43,054 bases of DNA, taken from the NCBI RefSeq assembly GCF_000281045.1, contig NW_008246168.1, forward strand, positions 51,520-94,573. The letters are read 5' to 3'. Position numbers and translations under genes: made by a program. The DNA is from Saprolegnia diclina VS20 (lineage: Eukaryota; Oomycota; Saprolegniomycetes; Saprolegniales; Saprolegniaceae). Below the pieces are notes generated by a model. It did not search any database. It was not told where the DNA came from and saw only the letters and a program-made list of their open reading frames with translations. Shown in pieces: positions 1 to 9,248 of this stretch. The first letter of the stretch is position 1. Each line of letters opens with the position of its first letter.

Positions 1-109
1 TTGTTCTTGTCGATTTACTGGAAAATTGAAAATGACGTCGTTGAAGCACAAGTACTCTCGTCGTGCAAAAGCATACACAATATACCTTGCCGTCGGGCGC
101 GCATGCTTG

Positions 110-305
110 TGTTTCATTGGCTGTATCAAAATACACGCTGCAGATTGGCGGAATACTTTATGTGCGCGCCACGCCTCACCCAATGACAGAGCGTGTAACA
201 GGGTAAGGTATGTTGATTGGCGGAATGTTTTCCTGGCGCGCCATTGGACTTTGTCAAAACGACACGATGTGCGCATGGATGGCACCCAGCCCTTCATTTT
301 CAAAA
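110..305 (+). promoter_or_regulatory. Putative histone H3 promoter
   Basis: Upstream of the H3 start there are two perfect copies of GATTGGCGGAAT (143-154 and 215-226), 72 bp apart. CCAAT-type boxes (ATTGG or CCAAT) lie near 115, 176 and 243. At 293-305 the sequence TTCATTTTCAAAA resembles the oomycete initiator/flanking promoter region (TCATTYY followed by a CA-A/T block), 19-31 bases before the ATG. The repeated CCAAT-bearing unit fits a histone promoter. Its function is inferred only from position and resemblance. Confidence 0.5.
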
Positions 306-314
306 ATCGATTGA

Positions 315-734
<420 letters not shown>

Positions 735-772
735 ATTGGCGGTCCCCTAGCATCTTGCTACTGCATTCACCT

Positions 773-788
773 GGTGTTTTTTAACACC
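773..788 (+). promoter_or_regulatory. Histone mRNA 3' stem-loop
   Basis: A perfect 6-bp stem GGTGTT/AACACC closes a TTTT loop 38 bases after the H3 stop, followed directly by ACCCA. The known histone mRNA element has a 6-bp stem, a 4-base U-rich loop and an ACCCA-like 3' flank bound by SLBP. Size, loop, distance from the stop and flank all match. The stem can be extended by one T-A pair. Binding by an SLBP is inferred. Confidence 0.7.
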
Positions 789-2351
789 ACCCATCTCATT
801 GAGAACTTATTTATCCTCCGGTCATGAGCGCCAAGATCCAAATACTAGATACATATCTTGATTAGAGATGGATACATCAGCGCCCATGCATGCGCTCAGC
901 AGCCGCGCCCAGTTGCCTAGCTGCCGCCCGCGACTCATCCCTTCAATACTAGCGTCGGCGGCCTTTAGCCGATCAACAAGCTCATGAATATGATGATCGA
1001 TCTCAACGCGCTCGTGCCTGCCTGACATGTTCGCATCACGTCAACGCCAGTGGTGTAGTACTGTGAGTGACTGTACCCACCTTTCGCGCCAGTGCAGAGC
1101 AGATCGAATCTCAAAAGGAAGGACGAGCTACTTGTGCATCTGGGCTGCGCACGCATCCATCTTGGTCTTCCTGATTCCTTCACGTCGCATGCGTCGGTCG
1201 TTTACCCTTGACAATACCCTTCAAGCAAGGCTTCCAGCTCTCCGTGCTTGCATTCTCAACGTCCCTCTCTTCTATCGAACGCCCACTGGTACGTAGCCGC
1301 GGACATTGCACTTCGTCATCCGGACCTCGGTCATCCCCATTCCAGCCTCCATAGCGCCAGCCATCCAATATGTGTAGTAGTATACATGACGCCGGTCAAG
1401 TCATTTGGGGCCGTGGACATGCACGAACCCAACGAAGCTCGTCGCGCGGCTGCGGCGAATCCCACGCGCCAAAGGGACCCAATTTATGGCTAACGTAAAC
1501 ACGAATTTCGCCATTTATACTGCCGACGAAGGCTTGTCAACGGCAGACTTGGCGTCTCCTTACCGCGTCTTTGACCGACCAGACGCCGCAAGCTCCTATA
1601 CGCCGCCGCTAGTATGTACGGGCATCGGCTTGTCCATGTGGAGGTTGGATCCAAAAACGCGCGCTGGGACAAGGGAATTTTCGGGATTTTTATCCGGATA
1701 CCGGATACGGTCGGAGCAAAGAAAAGGTGTGGCACGCACTGCGAGACGTGAAAAATAGATTGCCCACGTGAAGATCGTATGTTGCCACTGGATTTCTGAG
1801 GTTAATCAAGGGCCGACGACGCATCCCTGGGTTTAATGACCTCCCGCAATACTGCGGGGTCGACCCTTCGAGTATCTTTGTGTCCGCGCACACAAACAGG
1901 GGCGATTTCCGTGCGTTTCTACGGCGGCCGAAGCATCCTTGCTTGGTCTAGCGATCGTGCAGCGGCGCGGAGCTAGCTACGAGGGGCAACAATAAGGCAG
2001 CAGCGCCGTGCTACGATCCACTGTAACGAGCCCGGCATGTCTTCGAGCCCGTGACGAGCTTGGAGGATGATTACGTATGTAGTGGGAACTTACGTGCGCT
2101 CGCAGCATGCCTAATGCAATGATAAACCACCGACTATGATGTCGTCCTCTTGCACGCCTTTGATGCTCGGAAGAAGCTGGCGCGATGCACCACACGGTCT
2201 ACCCCAGCGCATGTCGTTATTCAGAGGGTATCCAATGTATTTCCCACGTGAAAAATACATTTCGATGTGAAAAAGGCCATGGGTGCATTCGTTTTTCGGA
2301 CTTGAGTATCCCTCGGCGTCATTTCCGAAATCCCTGCCTTCTGCCATCGTC
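789..2351. other. Intergenic region without a supported gene
   Basis: Short ORFs occur on both strands, but none has a recognisable motif or a spliceable continuation. Two copies of ACGTGAAAAATA occur at 1746-1757 and 2246-2257, each close to a CACGTG box (1765-1770 and 2245-2250). The second lies about 100 bp before the phosphofructokinase start and may be a promoter element. A TTATCCGG motif is at 1690-1697. A TCATTTC initiator-like site is at 2319-2325. Confidence 0.5.
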
Positions 2352-3893
2352 ATGAGCAGCCTCCCGCCGTCGCCGACCGCGTCGGCCCACGCCGACCTGC
2401 CCGAGGTCACGGAGGTGGCGCCGCCGTACTTGGCCAAGCACCCGAAGGGCTTTGGCGAGATGCGCTTCATGAAGGACGTCGTCGTGCGCGAGACGTACCT
2501 CTTGCCCGTGCCCCACCTCTCGACGTGGATTCCGGACGGCAACAAGTTTGCGGCCAATGAACGCAACATTGACACCCAAGACAAGCTCGAGGAGACCGAC
2601 TACGCGGACCGGAAGGCCACGTACAACCGCATTATGTCCCAGGACGACGTGATTCTTGGCGACATTCGCCGCCATCCGCGCCAGCAGCCCATCTCGCGCG
2701 CGTACCTTCGCGCGGGCCCGCGTCCGACGCTCTACTTTGAGCCGAGCGAGGTCAAGGCTGCGATCGTGACCTGCGGCGGCCTCTGCCCCGGCCTCAACAA
2801 CGTCATCCGCGACATCACGCTCGCGCTCTGGAATTTGTACGGCGTGCGCGAAATCTTTGGCATCCGCATGGGCTTTGTCGGCTTCCACAACTGGACGGAC
2901 CTCAGCGACAAGGACGCGCCGCTCATGCTCACGCCCGACGTGGTCTCGACCATCCACCACTCGGGCGGCACGATCCTCGGCTCGAACCGCGGCGGCTTTG
3001 ACAAGGAAAAGATCATTGAGTTCCTCACGACCCACGGCGTGAACCAGCTGTACGTCATTGGCGGCGACGGCACGCACCGCGCCGCCAACATCATCGCCGA
3101 AGAGTGCCAGCAGCGCAAGTTGCGCATCACGGTCGCCGGTGTCCCCAAGACGATCGATAACGACGTCGACCTTCTCGACCGCAGCTTTGGCTTCAACACG
3201 GCCGTCGAGGAAGCCCAGCGCGCGATCCGGTCCGCGGTCGTGGAAGCACGTTGCGTGCCCAACGGGATTGGCGTCGTCAAGCTCATGGGTCGCTCGGCCG
3301 GCTTTATCGCGGCCCACGCAACCCTGAGCAGCGGTGACGTCAACCTGTGTTGCATTCCCGAAGTCCCAATTGTCCTCGACGGGCCCAAGAGCTGCCTCAC
3401 GCACGTCGAGCGCGTCGTCGCGGAGAAGGGGTACGCGGTCGTCGTCGTGGCCGAAGGCGCGGGTGAAGAGCTCCTCGGGACGTCTGCGGTCGTCGACGCC
3501 GGTGGCAACAAGAAGCTGCCGCCGATCGGCGAGTTTATGAAGAAGGCGTTGATTGCGCACTTTGAGACGGTCGGGCTCACGGCGACGGTCAAGTACATTG
3601 ACCCGTCGTACATGATTCGGTCCGTGCCCGCGAACGCGGCCGACTCGCTCTACTGCATGCTCCTCGGCCAGAACGCGGTGCACGGCTCGATGGCTGGCTA
3701 CACGGGCTTCACGGTCGGCCTCAGCGCCAACCGCACCGTCTTCTTCCCGATCACGGCCGTCACCAAGAACTCGCCGCGGTGCATGGACCCGGTCGGCCGC
3801 ACGTGGGAGCGTGTGCTGTGCATGACGCGCCAGCCCAACACGGTGCCCGATGACTTTCACTGTGACCGCGCGACGTCATCCAACTTGGTGTAA
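2352..3893 (+). CDS. 6-phosphofructokinase, plant-like group III (predicted ATP-dependent)
   Basis: The single exon encodes 513 residues. The enzyme phosphorylates fructose-6-phosphate to fructose-1,6-bisphosphate, the committed step of glycolysis. The N-terminal glycine-rich block TCGGLCPGLNNVIRD, the GGDGTH motif (residues 237-242) and PKTIDND (265-271) are intact. MGRSAGFIA, normally part of the sugar-phosphate site, follows. Gly in GGDG together with Lys in PKTIDND is the combination seen in plant and trypanosome ATP-PFKs; PPi-dependent enzymes carry Asp in GGDD. ATP use is therefore predicted, although other oomycete PFKs are described as PPi-dependent. The first in-frame ATG is 2283, but an initiator-like TCATTTC at 2319 lies after it, so the ATG at 2352 is preferred. 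A long antisense ORF here is a GC-bias shadow. Confidence 0.93.
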   Translation: MSSLPPSPTASAHADLPEVTEVAPPYLAKHPKGFGEMRFMKDVVVRETYLLPVPHLSTWIPDGNKFAANERNIDTQDKLEETDYADRKATYNRIMSQDDVILGDIRRHPRQQPISRAYLRAGPRPTLYFEPSEVKAAIVTCGGLCPGLNNVIRDITLALWNLYGVREIFGIRMGFVGFHNWTDLSDKDAPLMLTPDVVSTIHHSGGTILGSNRGGFDKEKIIEFLTTHGVNQLYVIGGDGTHRAANIIAEECQQRKLRITVAGVPKTIDNDVDLLDRSFGFNTAVEEAQRAIRSAVVEARCVPNGIGVVKLMGRSAGFIAAHATLSSGDVNLCCIPEVPIVLDGPKSCLTHVERVVAEKGYAVVVVAEGAGEELLGTSAVVDAGGNKKLPPIGEFMKKALIAHFETVGLTATVKYIDPSYMIRSVPANAADSLYCMLLGQNAVHGSMAGYTGFTVGLSANRTVFFPITAVTKNSPRCMDPVGRTWERVLCMTRQPNTVPDDFHCDRATSSNLV

Positions 3894-4348
3894 TCAACTA
3901 ACATGCTGCTTGTCTATTCTTCCTCAACCTTGGTCCTCGAGTTGTCACCTCGCTCCCATCAATCCTGCGATAAGATCTGAGATCGTACTACGTACAATGC
4001 GACAGCAATTGTACGCTCGAACCTTGTTTCAGTATTCCAATGTACGATGAAAGCGTACGTACACGAATGTATCGTTCGCCATGTAGGATTCAAGATCGAG
4101 CGCAGCTAGTATCAACTCGATACCTAGTTGGAAGCAAAAAGGGTGGGCCTTTGTTAAGGCTGGACTGCGTGCAGTCGCAGGTGAATCGCGATCAAGAGAT
4201 TTGCCCTACATAATTTCTCACTGCTGGTATGTGTCGGCCTCACGGGCTAACATTACCGGCGCCCCATCAACGACGTGCATGCAGCCCATGTCCTTGTGGT
4301 CCCCGAGAAGAGAGCATATTGGAGAGCTTGACGCTGCAATGGCTTGCT

Positions 4349-4414
4349 CGATCCAGTCTGCGTCATCGACCAGATCGACAGCGATCCAGTCTGCGTCATC
4401 GACCAGATCGACAG
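4349..4414 (+). repeat. 33-bp tandem duplication
   Basis: Two perfect head-to-tail copies of a 33-bp unit starting CGATCCAGTCTGCG occupy 4349-4381 and 4382-4414, followed by a partial third start (CGATCCAGG). The repeat is in the 620-bp gap between the phosphofructokinase and the methyltransferase. The rest of that gap (3894-4514) shows no supported gene. Confidence 0.85.
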
Positions 4415-4514
4415 CGATCCAGGATCTGGCGCGACCAGAAAGGGCAATCTGAAATCCACCAATCACACAGTAGCTCGAGTCGGCGCGGGCCAATCACAGA
4501 TTAATTGGCCGACG

Positions 4515-5340
4515 ATGAAGTCGATTGCGATCCGCCATGAGGCCGTCAAGGTCTGCGAGGAGCGCATCGTCATCGACGTCGACGAGAGCCATCGCCTCGA
4601 CATCTCGCTGCTGCTGGTAGTCGCTGCCATCGCCAGCCCAAGCCTCATCCTGCTTCTTCCTAGGACGAGCACGAGCTCGCGCCGCTCTTTTGCGGCGCTG
4701 CGTGGGCCGGTACGCTCGTGTGGGAAGCCGCCGAGCTCATCTCTAACTACGTATTAAACGAACTCGACGTGCGCAATCTGCGTGTGCTCGAGCTCGGCGC
4801 CGGCTTGTACGTCCATATCCCATTCTCCTCGCCTCAGAGTCCTCGCCAACTAGGGGCGTTCCCGGCATGGTCGCTGGCATCCTTGGCGCGCCGCACGTGG
4901 TCCTCACGGAGCAGCCCGAGCTTGTGCCGCTGCTTCGCACCAACATCCGGCGCAACTTTGCCGCTTCGTCGTCCAACGTCGAGGCCGCCGTCTTGAGCTG
5001 GGGCACGGCGGCGACGACAGCCTTTTGTGCCAAGTACGGCGCTTTCGACGTTGTCCTGTGCTGCGACTGCATTTACGAGCCGCTGTACGGGCAGTCGTGG
5101 CGGGCGCTCGCCCTCTCGATGGACGTGCTCTGCGCCTCCAACCCTGCGTGTCGCGTGCTCATGTCGGTCGAGCGTCGCCACGGCGATGGCATCGACTCGT
5201 TCCTGGCGTTTCTTCCAGACGCCACGTCGCTTGCGGCCACGCTACACCGCAGCGTGCCCAAGACAACCAAAGCGCTTTGCGACGAAGGCGACGTGCTCGA
5301 GATCTACTGCATCCAGCGACGAGCGGCGCTGAGCCAGTAG
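4515..5340 (+). CDS. Methyltransf_16-type protein methyltransferase
   Basis: Three exons (4515-4616, 4664-4806, 4854-5340) splice to 243 residues. Both introns are 47 bp and end in TAG. The protein shows the features of the lysine methyltransferase family PF10294: WAGTLVWEAAELI (about residues 48-60), the SAM-binding motif I VLELGAGLGVPG (75-86), and a DCIYEPLYG motif (153-161) matching the family's D-x-x-Y/F-type post-I signature. Members methylate lysines on soluble proteins such as elongation factors and chaperones, usually in the cytosol. The substrate cannot be read from sequence. Motif I is only restored when the second intron is removed (LELGAGL|G), which supports the splice model. The gene ends 72 bp before the stop of the convergent PFK-2 gene. 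Confidence 0.85.
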
Positions 5341-5412
5341 GACGCCAACGAGGTCCAACAGAGCGCTTGTGTATTCATATATCGTGTCGTGAGGACACCA
5401 TAGTCGTCGCGA

Positions 5413-8017
5413 TTACATGGGGTGGTGCCACACCTCTTCGCAGCGGTAGGCCTTGGGCGTGAGCTGGATCACGACGTGCAGCGGAATGTCGATCGTCGGG
5501 CACTCTTCCGGCGACTTGTTGGTCAAGTACGCATACAAAACGCGCAGAATGGCTTGGTGGGCGACGATCAGCACCGGGCGGTCCAGGCGCATGAGCTCCG
5601 TAATGACGGGCTCGAGGCGGTGGATCACATCTTGGTACGACTCGCCGCGCGGGTACCGGTAGTGGAGCTTGTTTTGCTTGCGCGCGAGGTACTCGTCCGG
5701 GTAGCGCTCGGCCACCTGCGGGTACGTAAGTCCGTCGCAGATACCGGCGTCAATCTCGTCGAGCTGCTTCCACTTGACGACCGTGCGGCCGCGTGCGGCG
5801 ATGCGCTCGACCGTCTGGCCCGTCCGCGCCATCGTCGACGTCCAGACGCTGAGCCGCGTGTCCTCCGGGTAGTTGGCAATGATAAACTTGTCGAGCTGCT
5901 GCGCGTACATGGCGCCGTGTGGACTCAGAAGCGAGTCGCCGCCAATCTTGCCCTGCGTGTTGTACATGCTCTGGCCGTGGCGACTGAGCCAGATCGGGCG
6001 CGGACGGATCTGAAGATTCGCCATCAAAAACATGATGCGCGACTGGAGGTAGCCGTAGACTTGGTTGCAAAACATTTGACGGCCGACGTCAATGACCTAG
6101 CGAGACTGGTGTCCATCGAGAGAACATGCAAGCTGCTCTACCTTGATGAACGAGCACGCCTCCGTGTCTTCGAGCGGCTTGTAGATCGAGTGGTAGTGTC
6201 CAATGCGTTGGTTGTAGTCGACGATGACTTCTTCGAGCGTGTTCTTTTCGTAGTCCTTCGAGTTGAGTTTGATCTCGTTGATGGAGATCGCAATCAGATC
6301 TGGATCGTCGCAGATCGACTCGATAAACAGCATCTCGCAGCGCGACCGGCGCGCGACTTCTTCGCGAATGTAGTGGCGGCGCTAGATGTCGATCAGACCC
6401 GAATGTGCACAGTACCAGATTCCAACCTCGAGCGTCGCGTTCGTCGCGTCAAACACCACACACGTGCACGCATCGCTCGTGAGCGCATCGAGCGCGTCGC
6501 TGAGGCACTTTTTCGAAATCTAGGCGTACGAATCAGATATCTGGTACGCACCAGATGTGGTCGTACCTCGGCGCGTTTTTGGTAGTCGGCCGTGTTTTCC
6601 GGGTTCCAAAAGTCGTGCTTGATGCCAGCACCCACGTACTCGCGGCGGTACTCGCTCGTGTTGTACACTTGCGTCGTGTGGCCCATCCACGTCAACTACC
6701 AGATTTTAGAGATCTGGTTCGCTGTACCAGATGCAATCTTCAACGTACGTGGCGCGCCAGAATGTGGCCAATGAACGTCTTGCCGCGGCCCGGAAGACCG
6801 ACCAAGACGATCATGAGCTTGCCGTTGCGCTGCGGGCGCCGGTCCATCGCCCCGACCGTCACGCTCGGCGCCGCAATGAATGAGCGATGGCCGCCCATCT
6901 GCAAGTGCTCACTGAGCGACGGAGGTCCATGCATTCCCTACCTTTTCGCGCTCTTGGTGCTCTTGCGTCACGAGATCGCCGCCAAAATGCTATCGCGTCC
7001 AGCATGATGCATGATGAGCAAAGGTGAGAGGGTGTACCTGGGTACGGGCGGCGAGGAGGACGCTGTTGGTGCTGTACTCGCGGACGACCGCTTGGGGCAG
7101 CTTGGGCGCGGCAAAGAGCTTCTTCGGGTCAATGATCTCGGCTTCGTCGAGCTTCGGGAGCGACTCGGCGCTCTTGGAGCGCGTGATCGAGCCGGACCGC
7201 GCCGCGCGCGACGTCTCGTCCGTGACGTTGAGGCCATACTCCGAGTCGTCGGTGGTCGATGCCTATGAGCATGCTATCGAGCGACCGTCATAGTAGGGGC
7301 TATCGTACCTTGCGCGCAAGCGGCGGCGTGGCGCCAACGACCATCTTCTTCTTGGTCAAGAGCAGCGGCGACGCGACGAGCTTGGGCGAGAGCGGGCGGA
7401 GGCCGGGCGACGACGAGTTGGACGAGCTCGGGTGTAGGCGCACGGCCTTGGACGCGACGGACGCGACCGGGTTCATCGTCGGGAGGCTGCTCTCGTCGTC
7501 GGAGCGGATCATGGTCTCGAGCGGCGCCTGGATCTCGTCTTTCGCGACAATCATGATAAAGTTGTTGAGGTTCCCAAACTCGTCCGGGGCAAACGCCGAC
7601 TCGGGGTTGTACTTCCACGAGACGTCGTCGACAAAGTACTTGAACGTGTGGAGGCCCACGGGCAGCTCGAGCACGACCGAGAACGTCCCGTCCTCGCCCT
7701 TCTCCATGTCCATCTTGTCGCCCCAGCTACGCAGCCCATGATCAGCAGCATCCTCTACCTCGTAGCAGCATGTACTTGTTGAAGGAGCCCGCGAGCTGGA
7801 CGCTGGTGCAGGGCTGCGGCCAGCGGAAGAGGGCGCGGTACTGCGTTTCCATGGGGCGTCTACTGGCGATGCTCTTTTGAATCCGCTTCTGAGCTTTTTT
7901 CTGCGCGACAAACAGCCGCTCCGGGCTTTTCCCGGACTTGGCAAGATACGATTTGATGGGACCCTTCCGCCCGACCGTCGTCGTCGTCTTGGCGCTGCTT
8001 GAAGTACTCGGACTCAT
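5413..8017 (-). CDS. PFKFB: 6-phosphofructo-2-kinase/fructose-2,6-bisphosphatase with N-terminal CBM48
   Basis: Nine exons (7776-8017, 7309-7726, 7038-7262, 6942-6989, 6749-6898, 6567-6695, 6427-6519, 6142-6381, 5413-6096) give 742 residues. The enzyme makes and degrades fructose-2,6-bisphosphate, the signal that sets glycolytic flux. Around residues 58-140 lies an AMPK-beta-type glycan-binding domain (LAGSFNNW, LPVGLHTFKYFVD). The kinase domain has Walker A GLPGRGKT (345-352), DATNATLERRHYI and FIESICDDP. The phosphatase domain has the phospho-acceptor RHGQS (RHG 554-556), DEIDAGICDGLTY and VAHQAILRVL. All catalytic residues of both halves appear present, so it should be bifunctional. Introns are 43-53 bp. 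Three of them share an ATCTGGT motif. The CDS might instead start at 7852 (METQYRALF), because the divergent Sel1 gene begins almost at 8017. Confidence 0.9.
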
Positions 8018-8036
8018 GCTGGGAGTCGGTGGGACG

Positions 8037-9248
8037 ATGCGCGTCGAGATGGGGCCGCGCTATGGGCTCGATGTGGCAAATGCCAAAGTGCCCATGGCCG
8101 ATGAGGCTCGGCGCCACATCCTCGCCGGCGTCCAGCAAGACAAAGCCGGTAATAGCAACAAGATACACCGCCCATCCCCGCGTCTTCTTCGCATGGTAGA
8201 TTCGCTCTACCTCTGGGGGCTCATGCACTACTACGGCCATGGCGTGCCAGTGGACATGCACACGGCCTTGCGCTACATGCGCCTCGCCGCACGCAAGCAC
8301 CATCTCGATGCGACCTTTACGCTTGGCATGCTCCATTACGACGGCCTCGGTACGCACCCAATACAGAGGATTGCAGCCGGAAGGCGATCGACGATGCGAC
8401 ACACGACTGCGTAGTGGTACCGCAAGACGACGCACTGGCGTACGCCTATCTCCAGCCCGCAGCGACCGCCGGCCACGCCGACGCGCAGTGGCTGCTCGGC
8501 ACGTACGCCGCATCTCGCTTCCTCTGTTGTACCTTACACCGCCATGTAGGCTCCTCAACCACGGACGCGGCGTCCCCATCGACATGGCCCGCGCGGCCGA
8601 GGTCCTCTCTCACGAAGAAGAAGAATTCCGTGCTCAGACCCGCTTAGCTGTTTGCGGCGTCGACGCAACATGGCAATCCCCGCGGTGCTTTTCATCTGGG
8701 TACTCGCCTCTTCTGGCTACGTCAACATGATCGGTAGCCAGGGACCATGCACGAGTACGGCCGGTCGCTGCCGCGCAACTGGACCAAAGCAGCTTTGCTC
8801 TACACGACCGCCGCCGCCCACGTACGCACAGCGCGTACTTCCTTGCACGCATGGCAGGACAACGGTTAGGACGTGCCCGAGGCGCTCTACTATCTCGGGC
8901 TCCTGCACGCCTACGGGCGCGGTGTCGCGCTCGACCACGACCGCGCGTTCGAGCTGTTTGAAAAGGTATCTTGTTGCCGGCAGCACTGAATCTAGCTTAT
9001 CTTGGGTGCAGGCCTCGCGCCTTGGCTACGCCCCCGCGACCTACTACCTTGGCGTATGGCACGTCTCGGGCCCGCGCCAGATCGACTACGAAGCGGGGCT
9101 CGTGTACTTTGAAGCCGCCGCGCTGGCCAACGACGTTAGCATCTCGACCAAAGCGCTGACCGCCGCGTCCGAGCTCAAGACGCTCTTGGCGTCCGTCGCG
9201 CAGCGCCAGAAGGAATCGTATGCGCACTATGTCCTTGAGGCCACGTAG
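8037..9248 (+). CDS. Sel1-like repeat protein
   Basis: Eight exons (8037-8148, 8200-8349, 8415-8502, 8550-8601, 8648-8699, 8742-8821, 8870-8965, 9012-9248) give 288 residues. An in-frame ATG at 8016 would add seven residues but overlap the PFK-2 start. The protein is a run of Sel1 (TPR-like) repeats, each with the pattern A-x-x-x-LG-x-x-Y-x-x-G-x-G-V-x-x-D-x-x-x-A: for example GLMHYYGHGVPVDMHTALRY, LLNHGRGVPIDMARAAELF and LGLLHAYGRGVALDHDRAF. Such repeats form solenoid scaffolds, often in ER quality control or signalling. No signal peptide or membrane segment is evident, so location and partner are unknown. Nearly every repeat is split by an intron of 42-65 bp. The 3' end overlaps the convergent SMYD gene by 22 bp. 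Confidence 0.82.

Noticed and set aside
2319-3860. A 513-codon ORF antisense to the phosphofructokinase
   Set aside because: It mirrors the sense gene in a GC-rich frame, is rich in Arg/Asp/Val/Ala, and has no recognisable domain. It is a codon-bias shadow.
5422-6585. A 387-codon plus-strand ORF over the PFK-2 gene
   Set aside because: Antisense shadow of the bifunctional enzyme, with no domain of its own.
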